Positions 1 through 11,679 of a stretch of 64,000 nt of DNA are shown here, one piece after another. Within the stretch, counting starts at the first letter, position 1. Every line of letters begins with the position of its first letter. The position numbers and the translations under genes are program-made. Source of the DNA: Membranipora membranacea (taxonomy: Eukaryota; Bryozoa; Gymnolaemata; Cheilostomatida; Membraniporidae); assembly GCA_914767715.1 (NCBI GenBank), contig OU612067.1, positions 10,728,001-10,792,000 on the forward strand. The letters run 5' to 3'. The notes under the pieces are model-generated. The model was not told the DNA's origin, ran no database searches, and worked only from the letters and a program-made list of their open reading frames with translations.

Positions 1-701
1 TGCCAACCTTGAATCTATTAACAGGTAAAATGATAAACAAACAAAGTCCACACATGTAACTCAGCATGGTTTCCCGAAAATTCTTAGAACTGGTCTGACA
101 CCTACCTATTTCTTCACAGGGCATGTAACTGCAATAGCTTAACCTATGGCAACATCTCCTATTCATGTTAACTTTATATATATGCCAACCTTCGCCATTT
201 GAAATTTAGTGCTTGTTACAGGGTCAGTCCTATTAGATAAAATGGATATATTACCCCAGTATATCAAAAACTGTGAGTTCATAGGGCAAATAAAAATAAC
301 GAAAAAATGAAAATTGTGGAAAATAGCAATTAGTTCTTTTTCAATTATTTTAGCAAGGATCATAGTGGATCATAGTGGTCAGGGGGAGGCAATAAATCAC
401 TGTGATCCACTATGATCTCAATTTTCAGACTTTGCAGCAGTTTTACTGCAAATAAGTTCACAGGCTGTATTATTTCATATGCTCCGATGACTTTGCAGCC
501 CCAAAAAGCTCAACTTAAGTTTAGCTTATAACTACTACCCAACCAACATGCCCAACGTTTTTGTTGAACATTTTCAGAGCTGAAGAAGAGAAGACTATTG
601 ACGAAGAATACTCCTCAATACTCATGACAACCAAAACTAAAAGGGCTGACATAAACTCTGGAGTAACTGAGCTAGTTGATAATGAGTTATATGGTACTTA
701 G
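1..701 (+). CDS. Receptor copy A, 3' end (class 1 tail, partial)
   Basis: This is the end of a receptor gene that starts left of the window. Positions 1-24 match the last codons of the long tyrosine-rich tail exon of copies B and D and are followed by a GT donor at 25. The last exon runs from 578, after a TTTTCAG acceptor, to the TAG at 699-701. It encodes about 41 residues, starting AEEEKTIDEEYSSIL and ending VDNELYGT. The YSSI (YxxI) and ELYG tyrosines are conserved in copies B, D and H, and the phase 2 junction agrees with theirs. The exon should form the cytoplasmic C-terminus of a type I membrane protein. No break is visible in this small part. Function is inferred from the family. Confidence 0.7.
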
Positions 702-825
702 GCCGCGAATATGCAACTTAACTCGGAGCACTTGAAAGCCATCGATGCTGAATATTAAGTGTTAAACACACAGGTGTCTCCCCTCCCTGAAAGCCGAGAT
801 AATCACCAAAACCGGCGTATTACTG

Positions 826-946
826 GCATTTAGTATTTTTTTTTTTTTCCTATTTTCTATGCACTAGGTCTTATTTGACCGCCCTATTTAACGGGCCCCC
901 TTAAGCTCGGGTGGCTTGTTTGGGGTAGTACCCTATACCCTTGCCC

Positions 947-960
<14 letters not shown>
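826..960 (-). repeat. SINE-family fragment (3' part)
   Basis: The segment with CTATGCACTAGGTCT and TTTAACGGGCCC recurs almost identically inside the SINE at about 18352-18640 and at 34136-34183. Here the tRNA-like head is missing and the copy ends in a CCGTTG array. A T-run (about 837-849) adjoins it on the + strand. Confidence 0.5.

Positions 961-983
<23 letters not shown>
948..983 (+). repeat. (CCGTTG)n microsatellite
   Basis: About six perfect CCGTTG hexamers in tandem. The unit is already present once or twice inside the related SINE copy at 18460, so the array probably grew from the repeat's own sequence. Confidence 0.85.
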
Positions 984-3900
984 TGAAACTTGCTTAAATA
1001 TTCCCTTTTCTATTGGTATTGATATGTTAGGTCTTGTAATTCGGATGTTAAACATCAAAAATTGTATCATCATCTTTATTTGAACCATATGTAATCAAAC
1101 ATACCTTGTGCCACCATGAATCGTTTTCTAGCTCAAGAAATTACTCAGATATCTTCAAACATTTCACAACCGAAATCAGCTTTTTGCTTGCATTATAATG
1201 CCTTATAATTTGGATTTACACTGGCCTAGAGAGTCAGTGTTTTGCTTCTTAATATCATACTTCCTTTTGTCAATAAAACCAATCAAATCATAAAAAATGC
1301 AATAGAAATACTACAAGAGGATAAAAGTCAAGGATTTATGGAGTCATTGTTTTTGAATCACTTGTTAATAGCTCATTTTTATCAAACAGGCAGTCATAAT
1401 CAGAAACTGAAAGATGATAACACTTAAAAATTTGGTGCAGGTGGCAGACGGTCAGGTGCAATCGTAATCTTATCAATCTTGGTAGAACTGATGTAACTCA
1501 AGTATCATAAAAAAAGTCTAGTAAGATTTTCTCAAATTGGCTGTTCATAGTTAATATAAACAATTTTGTGCATACATTTAAACCTTTATTCATTTAAGAC
1601 AATGATAAACAATTTTTATAAAACAGATCAAGCTGGCTTTGGCACCTAACTAAAAAAAATGCAGCAGTACACGTGTAACTTCTAGTAGGCCCACTGGTAC
1701 TCACTGCATGCTAATCGACATACCCGATGTATGATCAGGTTTGCGTTTACGTTGCTTTTACAGACGATATGTTGTTTTGTTTACCCACACATCACCTTCA
1801 ACTGGTTGATTTATAATTGTCTTTTAAAATGTGACATCTAATTTAGAAATCACGACCCGGCTCAAAAAATACTAACTGGCCCTTTTGTCAGACTGTAACA
1901 TAGGGCCTTTTGTGTCTAAGTGGTATGGACACAATGGGAAACTCTTGTTTGAGCCACTTGAAAGCATATGTATACTGATATCTTGAAGGAATGGCCATGG
2001 TGCAAATGGTAGAGCATGGGTCTTTCAATTTAGAGGTCCAATGCTCCATTACCGGAATATAATGATGGTGTCAGGAATGTCATCTGACCTCAAATACTCT
2101 TGGAGATACACACAAAACAAGGATATGCTATCAGTGAAACAAACTTTCCCAATGAATACACAGCTAACACCAACTCATCTCTGACTATCACAGGATTACA
2201 GCCTCAGCAGATAGTACAGGTCAAGTTCCTGATCTGTTTTACTTCCCTAACTAGCCTGGTTGTTATTATGAATTTCTGCTTATTTCTGAGTCTACTCATG
2301 ATAATGAGATAAAATATTGCAGTGACCCTAGCAGGGAACCTACAATAGAAAGATGGAACCATATCAAAGTTTCAAGCTGTAGTCTCACATTCAAATATAC
2401 ACCAAAACCCAACGCAAACTCTGTCGGACCTGGATTCTACTTTCAGTACCTAGGTTGGTAAAAAAGGCTAAGGAACAAAAAAAAAATTTTGTTGTTGTTT
2501 GTAGCTTCATGATATTAAAGGAAATAGCAGACCACCACACAAGTTCGGCAAGTGATATCATTTCAAAATTATGGAATGCGGCGAATTTAGGGTTAATTAG
2601 ATAGATTTGGTTAATGAACATTAAAACATCATTAGCTTTGGACTCCTAACCACAATAAACAACTACAACTCTGCTTCTCTTATAGTTTTGGAGCCTGTGA
2701 CAACAACGTGTACAGTATACCTCGTACATCTGCTTCTACAGCAACTAAGCCTTCAATGTTTGCAACCAACTGGCAACTGTCAGAATAATAACATCACCTA
2801 CAGCGACACCCACAATAAATTAATGTAGAAGTATTTCACCTGCATCGCCAACTATGTCACTTCAAAGTCACAGAATATCTGGACGAGAAACTACACGGCC
2901 AAACTTCACAGGTTAATGAGATAAAAGTAACTAAAATGAATTAACAGCAAGTCATTTTTCAAACTTTACTGTAAATTTGATTATCCATTCATAATTATTA
3001 TAAAAAAAAAGGAAAATACCAGGATGTTGTTTCCTCTTAAAAACAACAACAGTGTCATGCTGGTTTGATGTTACAGGCATACATTCTGTCACCAAACATT
3101 GCTGTGTAAATCGGCAATACCACAAATTTTGTGGATGAAAGTGTGAGTTGTATTCTGAAGACTTACAACTCCCAATCTTGCAGCCTAAGGAAACATGTTG
3201 TTATATTCTGATATTGTTGTTGAAGTTGAAAATCCCGTGGGCAGCAATGGTCAAATGCAGCGAGGGAATTACTTTGTGGCATTAGGAGCTGGGATCGGAG
3301 CGGCAGCTTTAGTCATCATAATAGTGGTAATCATAGCAGTGCTGATAGTGTTCAGACATCGTCAGGAAAAAGCAAAGTTAGTTCCTAGGCAAGAATAAAT
3401 AGTAACCATAGTAAAAACCAACTTTGTTAGACTCGCTCATTGCAAGCTGGAGAACCTTACTTTACAAATTTTTACAGGTCTTTGCATGACCCACGCCTCT
3501 TTATCCTGATGGTACACACCTACACGATTTTTTACCAGTCATGCGATTTTCTTTGATACAATCAATTAAGCTCGCTCCAGATTTGTCCATACGGCGTCAC
3601 TTTTCCTCTACCAATTCTGCAGCATAGTGTTCGATTGCCATCATAATAATGCACATACTTCCACCAAAAGCTATTTAATTCTTTTACAGAGGCTCCTCCG
3701 ACAGCAGGCCGAATTGTGGGTACAGCAATGACACTTCTGCTGAGAAAACTCTCCGGATTCGGATGTCGGTATTACCCTCAGATCCAGGTATATTATATGC
3801 GACCAATGTTTGATTTTAATATTAAATCCCGAAGCTTTGTTATAATGAAAACTTACTAAGGTAAATGTCTTGCTAATATTTAGAAAAAAGTGTCATCCCT

Positions 3901-4672
3901 CCGGTGGCATAAAAATATTCAAAATAACCTACCCCTAGCCTCTAGCTCCGGTCTACTGCTAGCAATAATATTGTCTTCTCAAATATCAACATTTTTTAAG
4001 ATTTGGTGTTCTGCGTAATTGAGGCCATGTTAATGTTCATAAAGTCATTGAAGTTGTTTCTCAACAGATGTTTACAACTACACTATGATGCCTGAGTCAG
4101 CTTGTACCAATCACGGGGCAGCACTCTCTCAGAATGGAGCACATTACTCTGCGCGGACAGGTGCTGTTGAAACAGACTATGACATGGCTGAGCAGATTGA
4201 ATCTGGTGCCATGTATCATCTAGCTGATGCAGAAATAGAAACCTCTCAGTATGCACTAGCGGAGGAGGTAAACCCTAATGGAACAAAGAGAGATGCACTG
4301 AATTATGGGAAAGAAAAAAGATATGATGATGAATAGGAACTGGCTGACTCGACAGCTGAGGATTATGCCAACAATGAATCTGTCCACAGGTAATATAAGT
4401 AACTAGCTTTGGGGTCATGCTGCCCAGGCTAGGAAAGGCAGCTGACCGTCCCAACCAGATAACCAGGATGTAATCTTGTGAGATCTCAAGTTCTCACAGC
4501 TCAGGCTCAGCAGATTTCAGAGAGAATAAAGACAATGAGACGACAACGAGTGATAACAGACAGCATCAACCACTTCAAATCAGAGACCTTTCTCAGTTTT
4601 ATCTTTTGACGAAATCTGTTGTGTATTAGGCATAATTAAATTACTGTCAGTTATCAGGCATCCCATCTCTAC

Positions 4673-4838
4673 CTTTTTGGGAGGTTCAATCACTGTCATA
4701 TAATTAATGTATAATTAAATAATTTTTGATCAGACAAAAATTAAAATCCCATATCCGCTTTTTGGGAGGTTCAATACTGCCATATAAATAATGTATAATT
4801 AAGCCTTTTTATCAGACAAATATCAAAATCCAATTGCT
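4673..4838 (+). repeat. Tandem duplication of about 85 bp in B's last intron
   Basis: Two head-to-tail, slightly diverged copies, each with TTTTTGGGAGGTTCAAT and ending in ATCAGACAAA plus a run of A and AAATCC. A GTCAGTCAGTCAGTCAGT run follows at about 4863-4880. Confidence 0.7.
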
Positions 4839-4957
4839 GTTTTTTCAAGAGGAAGTCAGTTTTGTCAGTCAGTCAGTCAGTATCATGTATCATCAATCTT
4901 ATATGTATCTGTATCTGAATCATTATATTCATGTAAAGTTTGCTGGAGAGCAGCTCA

Positions 4958-4963
4958 ATAAAA
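4958..4963 (+). promoter_or_regulatory. Possible poly(A) signal in B's intron
   Basis: AATAAA followed within about 12 bases by a T-rich stretch, downstream of the premature TAG of copy B's tail exon. It could terminate a shortened transcript before the Polinton. This rests on the hexamer and context only. Confidence 0.3.
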
Positions 4964-5152
4964 AGTGATTACTTTTTTTTTTTAAAGTTTATTTGCATTT
5001 TTATTTTCAAATTTAAAGTGATCGATGGGCAAATGCAATTTTTGGCCATACCTATCCACAGTGATGAACCCCGGTGCATATAAAACCAGGGGAACATCAA
5101 GGCCAGACAGTTCTGGTTGGAGAGCCCTTGGAGCAGGTTTTAAATCCTTAAA

Positions 5153-5400
5153 ATCCTACATTTTTGGACTTGAAGAAAGGAAATCTGGTGCGGTTTATTA
5201 GGTTTTTTTAAGTATTGGTAAGATTGCTCTAGGCTTAAAGGATTAGTATTTTATAAAAAAACACAAGTTTTTTAGTATAAAAAAATAAGAGGTAGGGAAA
5301 AGGCAAGCACGAACCGCAACACCTGGTCCGGCCACATTGTCCGTGGAAACACAGCCCCTGATCCTCGATATACCCGATCAGTTTTGTTTGTTTGTGCTGG
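5153..5400 (+). repeat. Polinton left terminal inverted repeat
   Basis: Matches the reverse complement of 13491-13734 over nearly its whole length, starting ATCCTACATTTTTGGACTTG and including TTGTTTGTTTGTGCTG at the inner end. A few substitutions separate the two copies. It contains a copy of the TTAGTATAA promoter-like motif. Confidence 0.9.
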
Positions 5401-5484
5401 ACATTTATTACACTAGGGTATTTTTTAAGTATCAATACTTAAAAAATGTGGCGTTTATTAATGGGTTGGTTTAGGCTTAAATCA

Positions 5485-5497
5485 TTAGTATAATAAA
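5485..5497 (+). promoter_or_regulatory. Polinton promoter-like motif TTAGTATAATAAAT
   Basis: TTAGTATAATAA immediately precedes the ATG at 5497. Close copies precede the capsid ATG (10408-10421) and the 12611 gene (12599-12609), and lie within both terminal repeats. Recurrence just before start codons suggests an initiator or TATA-type element used by the transposon. Confidence 0.55.
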
Positions 5498-6106
5498 TGG
5501 AAGCACAAACAAACAAATCTACTGGTGAAGAGATGCTAGCCAGGCTGCGGGGCACTCGGGGTCGGATGCCAAGGGTAATCCTACCACACACAGATCTGGA
5601 GGAAGAGATAATGGAGCAGGCGGAGCTGATAGAAGCGGGTGTGAGTGAAATAGAAATGCGTGGATCGGGATGGGTCCTTGAGATAGTTAACAGATTTGTT
5701 ATAGAACTGTATAAATATGAGCCACTTAAAGGGGGCACTTAAATATTTAGGTGATAAGAAGGTTTTGATTAATGTAGACAACAGCGGTAACAAATCATTA
5801 GATGAGATTAGACATATTGCTAGTCGGATTGGAATTGAGTTTACTACAAAAACTAGTAAAAAGCAATTGGTAGAGTTGATAGAAGGTAAAGACCCAAATG
5901 TGCTGAAAGATAACAAGTGCTTCAAGTGGGCAGTATTATCGTGCCTACACCCAGCAGAAGATAATGCGGACAGGATCACTAAATACCTCCCTTTTGAAAA
6001 TGAACTCGATGATAAGGCTTTATCATACCCTGTGAAGATAATTGATGTGCAAAAATTTCCCATTAAAAATAATCTCATCATAAATGTTTATGAGTGGGAT
6101 AATTAG
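5497..6106 (+). pseudogene. Polinton polymerase B, N-terminal region (frameshifted)
   Basis: Two overlapping open frames, 5497-5742 and 5717-6106, form the N-terminal extension typical of Polinton protein-primed polymerases. The first contains EIVNRFVIELYKYEPLKG and the second NKCFKWAVLSCLHP, both hallmark stretches of the family. A frameshift near 5735 separates them. Residues about 25-55 of the second frame resemble a SAP/HeH-like helical motif (SLDEIRHIA to KKQLVELI). The start at 5497 follows directly on TTAGTATAATAA, the element's promoter-like motif. The region leads into the exonuclease and polymerase parts downstream. Confidence 0.8.
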
Positions 6107-6246
6107 GCTCTGCGGCTAGGTGTTGTACACACAGACAGATGGTTGTATAGGGAGCAACTACCAATCGTAAACCTACTGTTATATAAGGGGCATTATATGT
6201 GAATAAAAAGAATGTCAGCACTTTTACATAAGCAGACTGCTCATAC

Positions 6247-8794
6247 GGTGGGGGCAATGTTAACCTGTCTAAGGTGTACTCACCACTTAACATGCGAGCG
6301 CACACTAGCTGAGCATATAGAACTATGCCTCAAGGCCTAGATTGCGACTGTACGATTAAAATGCCTATAGAGGGTAGTACGATGAAATTTAAAAACCTTA
6401 TGAAGATGGAAAAAGTGCCGTATGTTGTGTACGCAGATTTTGAGTCAGCCATTGACAAAGAGACTAAAGCTCACAAGGCATGTGGCTTTGCAACCTACTT
6501 AGTAACCAGTTTAGGTGAGTCGTTAAAGTTTAAGCTGCATAGGGGAAAAGATACAATGGATAGATTTTTTGAAGAATTGGGTGCTATACAAGGCATGGTG
6601 GATGACATTCCGCTAGCTGAGATGATAATTACTCGTGAGCAGGAGCGAGAGTTTAAGCTTTCTACAGAGTGTTATATGTATGGTACAACATACACTGATG
6701 AGGATAGGGTAAAAAACCATCCAGTCAGAGAGCATGATCACATATCTGGTTTATACCGGGGTTCTGCCCACATGAAATGCAACCTTTGGCATAGACAGAC
6801 AAAAAAGATTAAAGTCATGTTTCATAATCTTCGAGGGAACGACTCTTATCTAATAGCGAAAGCCTACCGTGGTAGCATTAAAGTAAATGAAAATGGTGAG
6901 GAAAAACGAACGGGTACTGTCAATGTGATTGCCAGCACTGATGAAAGATACACATCCATGAAAGTGGATAGGTTTGAGTTTATGGACAGCCTCCAGCATT
7001 TAAATGCATCCCTAGACAAGCTAGTTGAGGGGTTAAAAGGAAACCTACCCTACCTCAAAAACAAGTTCCCAAAACATAGCAGCTTATTGTCGAGAAAAGG
7101 TGTATATCCGTATGAGCACATGGACTCGTTTAAAAGATTTGAAGAGTGCAGACTCCCATCAATTGAGGCCTTTAGCAGCTCATTGAATAACCACAAGCCG
7201 ATAAAAGATAAAGACTACAAACACGCTATCAACGTCTGGCTAAAATCTTGGGGGATTATATTTGGAGACGGATGTGTTGCTGCTTACAGACGTCTTTGGT
7301 AGCTACAGAATGATGGCAAGACTATGGGCTTGATCCTTGCAACTATATGACTGCGCCATCGCTAGCCTGGGATGCCTCACTAAAAATAACTGGACAGAAG
7401 CTAGAATTGATTAGGGATGTGGATATGTACAACTTTGTTGAGAATGGCATAAGGGGTGGTATATCTACACCAGGGGGTCTGCGGTATGCCAAGGCAAACA
7501 ACCCCTACCTAAGAGATTACAACCCGGAAAACCCTCTCAGTTACCTTATGTATGTAGATATGAACAATCTATATGGCTGGGCCATGTCTCAAAAGCTGAC
7601 TACGGATGGGTTTGAGTGGGTTAAAATGGAAGATGGATTGCTAGATCTAGACTTTGTTGATGATGGTGAGGGTTACATTGCTGAGGTAGACCTAGAATAC
7701 CCGCAGATCTACACGACACGCATAATGACTATCCCCTAGCCCCTGAGAGCTGGCAACCAAAACAATGTTCAGACTATATGCGAGAAGTTGGGCCCACTGA
7801 TCTTATGGGCAAACCCCGCTACTGCAAAGTAAACAAGCTGGTCCTGAACATAAGTATGTGGTGCATCATCAAACCCTAACCACATACCCGCGAATGGGGA
7901 TGAAGCTAAAAAAGATACACAAGGTGCTCAAGTTTGAGGAGAGTGCTTGGATGGAGCCATACATTAGACTCAACACAGAGCTCCGGAAGAAAGCAACGAC
8001 AGACTTTGAAAAGGACTTTTTCAAGCTAATGAACAACTCGGTGTTTGGCAAATCTATGGAAAATGTTCGCAAATGTAAGGCTTACGGTAGAAGATAAGAT
8101 GAAAGAAAAGTGGATCAAAGATTGCAGGTTTAAGCGTAGTAAAGATTTTAATGAAGACCTGTCGGGATTCTCGATGAACAAAAATCTGTCACTCTAAACA
8201 AGCCCATATATGTCGGTCTAGCAATCTTAGACATATCAAAAACCCTGATGTATGAGTATTATTATAGTAACATTAAGCAAAAATATCCTGGTGCTAGAAA
8301 GCTGTATACCGACACTGATAGCTTTCTTTTGTTGATCCACACCAATGATTTTTACAAGGCGATGCCCTTAGAGGAAGGAGTATGACACGAGCAATTATCC
8401 AAAAGAGCATCAATACCACAGTGAGAAAAATAAAAAGAAGATAGGGTTACCCAAGGATGAAGGAGGGGGAAAACCCATAGCAGAGTTTGTAACCCTACGA
8501 TCTAAGTGCTATTGTGTTAGGTTTGATGACTGGCAGATGGAAAAGTGCAAAGGCGTAAAAAAGTGTGTTGTTGCTGACATAAGGTTTGAAGATTACAAGC
8601 GCTGCCTTGATACTGGAAAGCGAGCCACTGACGCGCGAATGAATATTATCGGCTCTAGACTTCACGAACTAAGGACGCTCAGCCTTGTTAAAAAGACCCT
8701 ATCTGCCTTTGATGATAAGCGATTTTATACAGATGCAGTGAACAGCTATGCTCACGGTCACTATAGAATAAATGATATACTGCATGAAGTGTAA
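6247..8794 (+). pseudogene. Polinton protein-primed DNA polymerase B, exonuclease and polymerase domains
   Basis: Family B DNA polymerase that would replicate the element by protein priming. A zinc-finger-like CLRC...H...C stretch lies at about 6258-6345. The frame 6325-7302 has the 3'-5' exonuclease motif YADFES (about 6430) and HNLRGNDSYL (about 6820). Frame 7347-7739 carries polymerase motif A, DMNNLYG (7557-7577). Frame 7858-8097 carries motif B, MNNSVFGK. Motif C, YTDTDS, is at 8305-8322. The C-terminus, 8537-8794, ends near YAHGHYRI. At least four frame changes or stops lie between these pieces (near 6340, 7300-7350, 7740-7860 and 8097-8540), so no complete enzyme can be made. Confidence 0.88.
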
Positions 8795-9829
8795 ACAAAA
8801 GACGGGGACGCGTAACGCTGGAACCACAACATCGGTTAACGGAAGAACGATGCGTGTGGGGATATGCATTGGGTGCGGCTGTAGGAAGGTTCCGTTCATG
8901 GGTGGAGCTGCGAAAAAGCCTGTGTCGACTGATGAGCTCGCGGAAGAGCTGCACAAACCCATCAGGCATAAGTTTGAGAATAGGTGGGTGTATTCACCTG
9001 ACATAGATAAGAAATGGGCCGCAGATCTGGTGGATATGAGTAGCCATGCCAAAGAAAATAATGGTGTAAAGTACCTGCTGGCAGTGATTGATGTGTTTTC
9101 TAAATACGGTTGGCTGGTGCCCCTGAAAACCAAGACTGGAAAAGAGGTGGCTGAGGCCTTTGAAAAGATATTAAAACAACGAAAACCCTCGAGAGGGCTA
9201 CGTGTGTGGGTTGATAAGGGGAGAGAATTTTACAACATGTGGGTAAAAGACATGATACAAATATATTCAACTGAAAATGAGGAAAAATCTAGTGTGGTGG
9301 AGAGATGGAACCGTACCATGAAAGATAAGATGTACAAGTACTTTACAGCGAATAACACGCAAAAATACCTTGATGCTTGATAAGATGGTGGATAATTACA
9401 ACCGCGCAGTCCCTTCATCCACTGGGATGAGACCTGTGGATGCCAGCAACCCTGTAAGCTCTGACGCGGTGAGGGCTAAGCTATATCCGCCACTAAAGCC
9501 CCAACCTAAGCCAAAGTTTGAAAAGGGGGATCTTGTGCGTTTAAGAAAAAAAAAGAAAACCTTTGAAAAGGGTTACACAGCCAGGTGGACTGAAGAGGTC
9601 TTTAGAGTCACAGCCGTGAGATACACTAACCCAACAACCTACAAAATCGCTGGATTGAATGGAGATGAGATTGAAGGTATATTTTACGAGCCCGAGCTAC
9701 AAATGTCCAAGCAAGAAGTGTTTAGGATAGAAAAAAGTAAAAAGTAAAAAGTCTCTAGTCAAATGGATGGGTTGTCCGGAGAGCTTCAACTCATGGGTGG
9801 ACGCTGACACAGTAATGGGCATGCAATAA
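8772..9829 (+). pseudogene. Polinton retroviral-type integrase with zinc ribbon
   Basis: Frame 8772-9380 starts with a zinc-ribbon-like segment (CMKC and CIGCG, residues about 4-36) resembling DUF5679. It continues as an RNase H-fold integrase core: first Asp in WAADLVDM, second in VWVDKGREF, Glu in VVERWNRTMK. Frame 9370-9747 gives the end of the core and an SH3/chromo-like tail with FEKGDLVRLR. A further piece with VKWMGCPESFNSW reaches the TAA at 9827-9829. Breaks are a frameshift near 9375 and a stop at 9745-9747. The ATG overlaps the polymerase 3' end by 23 bases. This enzyme would have joined the element to host DNA. Confidence 0.88.
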
Positions 9830-10048
9830 ATGGGGAATGAAACAATAGGTGTGAGCACAGGTGGAGGCAGTGTGTTGGGCGTAAATGCCCTGTTAGCAAT
9901 TGATAGGGTAAACTTGGTAATGTTGCTCGGTATGTGGATTCTAAAGATTATGAAGCGGTTAAGATCCAACGAGAGCAAAGTTACCAACCTTGATAGGAAG
10001 ATAAGTCGATGGAGGGGCAGAAGGGATTTACGCGTAACAGAGCTTTAA
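9830..10048 (+). CDS. Polinton hypothetical protein, 72 residues
   Basis: An open frame beginning immediately after the integrase stop. It has a glycine-rich N-terminus, a hydrophobic stretch at about residues 27-43 (LVMLLGMWILKI) and a basic C-terminus (KISRWRGRR). I recognise no family. Since its neighbours are decayed it may be a remnant of a longer gene. Confidence 0.35.
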   Translation: MGNETIGVSTGGGSVLGVNALLAIDRVNLVMLLGMWILKIMKRLRSNESKVTNLDRKISRWRGRRDLRVTEL

Positions 10049-10069
10049 AGGTTACCTATATTAAATAAA

Positions 10070-10387
10070 ATGGATGACGATAAACTTAAAAGGTTTTTAG
10101 CAAGAATGAAAGAAGATATTAAAAAGAAGTCAGTCTGGCTAAATGATTACGATGATGCATTTGAAATATTTTGGGAAGTGAGGGATAAACCATTTTTCAT
10201 AGAGATGTATAACTCCAGCCCTACCCCCGAGAGCTCTAGAGTTTGGTTGTACAAAAGCTATCCAGTCAGACACCCAGAGCCGCGAGCCACTCTGGTTGAT
10301 CTTAAGAAAAAGGCAAAACAATTGGGGATTAAAGGTATATATAAAATGCATAAGGCAGAGTTAACTCAAACCAAAGGGTTAATATAA
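10070..10387 (+). CDS. Polinton small protein with SAP-like C-terminus, 105 residues
   Basis: An intact frame lying between the integrase and capsid genes, where Polintons usually carry small proteins. It is charged at the N-terminus. The C-terminal part, LVDLKKKAKQLGI through KMHKAEL (about residues 70-98), fits a SAP/Rho-N-like nucleic-acid-binding helix pair, resembling the insert in the polymerase N-terminal region. The assignment is by pattern only. The role is unknown, perhaps DNA or terminal-protein binding. It ends 37 bases before the capsid ATG. Confidence 0.6.
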   Translation: MDDDKLKRFLARMKEDIKKKSVWLNDYDDAFEIFWEVRDKPFFIEMYNSSPTPESSRVWLYKSYPVRHPEPRATLVDLKKKAKQLGIKGIYKMHKAELTQTKGLI

Positions 10388-10423
10388 TAGATAATACACA
10401 AGTTTCTTAGTATAATAAATAAG

Positions 10424-11669
10424 ATGGCAGCAAATATTACCCCAGAATTTTTGCGATTGGAGGAGCAACCCATGGTGGACACTTCCGTGGACTCTCTAGA
10501 GTTTTATGAAATAAAGCTGGCCAACCCTGACACGGAAGATAATCCTAGATTTACAATTGATAACACCGATCAGTGGGTTTTGCCTAAAGAAGCGTATCTA
10601 CAAATGACGGGTGAGATTGTAAAGGCAGCTGATGGAAGTTCATATGCCGCTGCTGATAATGTGGCATTTGTCAACAATGGACCTCTCTATCTATTTGATC
10701 GGGCAATCTATAAGATTGACAACCAAGCCGTGGAAATAGTGGAAAAGCCAGGAGAGGCATCACTGGTAACATCTCTGGTAGACTACTTGGATGACTATGT
10801 AAACTCTATGGGTGAACAACTCATGATAGCAAAAGATACAAAAGATAATGATACAGCGAATACCAACACTGGATTTTTTACGCGAAAGGCCCATAAGGAG
10901 TTTGATCTCTGTATTCCCTTGCCGCATATATTTATTTGGCTTCGCTAGGGGTGTTACTAAGATGCTTTATGGTATGACCCACACAGTGGAGTTTCAGAAG
11001 GCTACGAGTCAGAACAACGCATAGTATAGGAAAAATGATGTAGATGCCGCCAAAGTAAAGCTCACTGGACTGAGTTTGTGGATGACTAGAGTAAATCCCA
11101 GTCTAGAGTCCAGCACCAAGCTGCTAAAGTTTATCAGCGGGAAAAAGGAAATGCAAACCCCATTTCAACAAGTAAAGTATTTTGACAAGGCATTTGCCAA
11201 CAACAAAGACATGGCTTGGGATATTACACAATTTAGGAAAACTGACCGCCCTATGCACGTATTTGTAGCATTTCGATTACGGGATAATGAGGGTGATCAG
11301 GATAAGAACAATGCATTATTTGACCCTTGTGCTGTTACTGGCATTTCACTAACTGTAAATGGTGAGATACACCCTAGATTTCCATACTCGGTGGACTTTT
11401 CTAACAAGCAAGTGGGTAGACCTTATCGCGATTTGCCGAACTACCGGGGTATTGACAATAAGTATGATTCTGGCATGCTTATTACAAAGTCTGAATTTTT
11501 GTCAAGATATCCAGTATACCACTTTGACCTTGAAAGAATGCCAGAGGCTGTAAATGACAGCGCAACTACTCTTCAGCTTAGGGCTAGGCTGAGTGCGGGG
11601 GGCAATTATAGAGTGCATGTTACCATGCTTTTGGATCGAGAATTGACATTTACGGGTGATGGTAAGTAA
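10424..11669 (+). pseudogene. Polinton major capsid protein (double jelly roll)
   Basis: Frame 10424-10948 has N-terminal features of Polinton major capsid proteins, including LYLFDRAIYKIDNQAVE and an EKPGEASLV segment. The second half continues in another frame to 11669 with LRARLSAGGNYRVHV near its end. A frameshift near 10930 and a TAG at 11022-11024 break the gene. The combined length, about 415 codons, is close to normal. The start codon follows the element's TTAGTATAATAAAT motif. The protein would form the icosahedral shell of a virus-like particle. Confidence 0.85.
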
Positions 11670-11679
11670 TTGAATGTAA

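Larger units (their letters stand above)
702..2072. other. Spacer between copies A and B
   Basis: No convincing gene is seen here. It holds the 3' part of a SINE-like repeat (about 826-960), a CCGTTG hexamer run (about 948-983) and AT-rich unique sequence. A degenerate tRNA-like stretch may lie at about 1990-2055. No signal peptide, FN2 or CUB1 exon for copy B could be found. Confidence 0.5.

Noticed and set aside
1242-1427. 61-codon frame in the A/B spacer
   Set aside because: AT-rich, without motifs or splice signals; expected by chance.
5141-5152. Polinton 6-bp target duplication
   Set aside because: Flanks CCTTAA/AAA on the left and CTTTAG on the right do not match convincingly, so I did not call one.
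5581-6081. - strand frame of 166 codons
   Set aside because: It lies antisense to the Polinton polymerase N-terminal region, which has clear family motifs.
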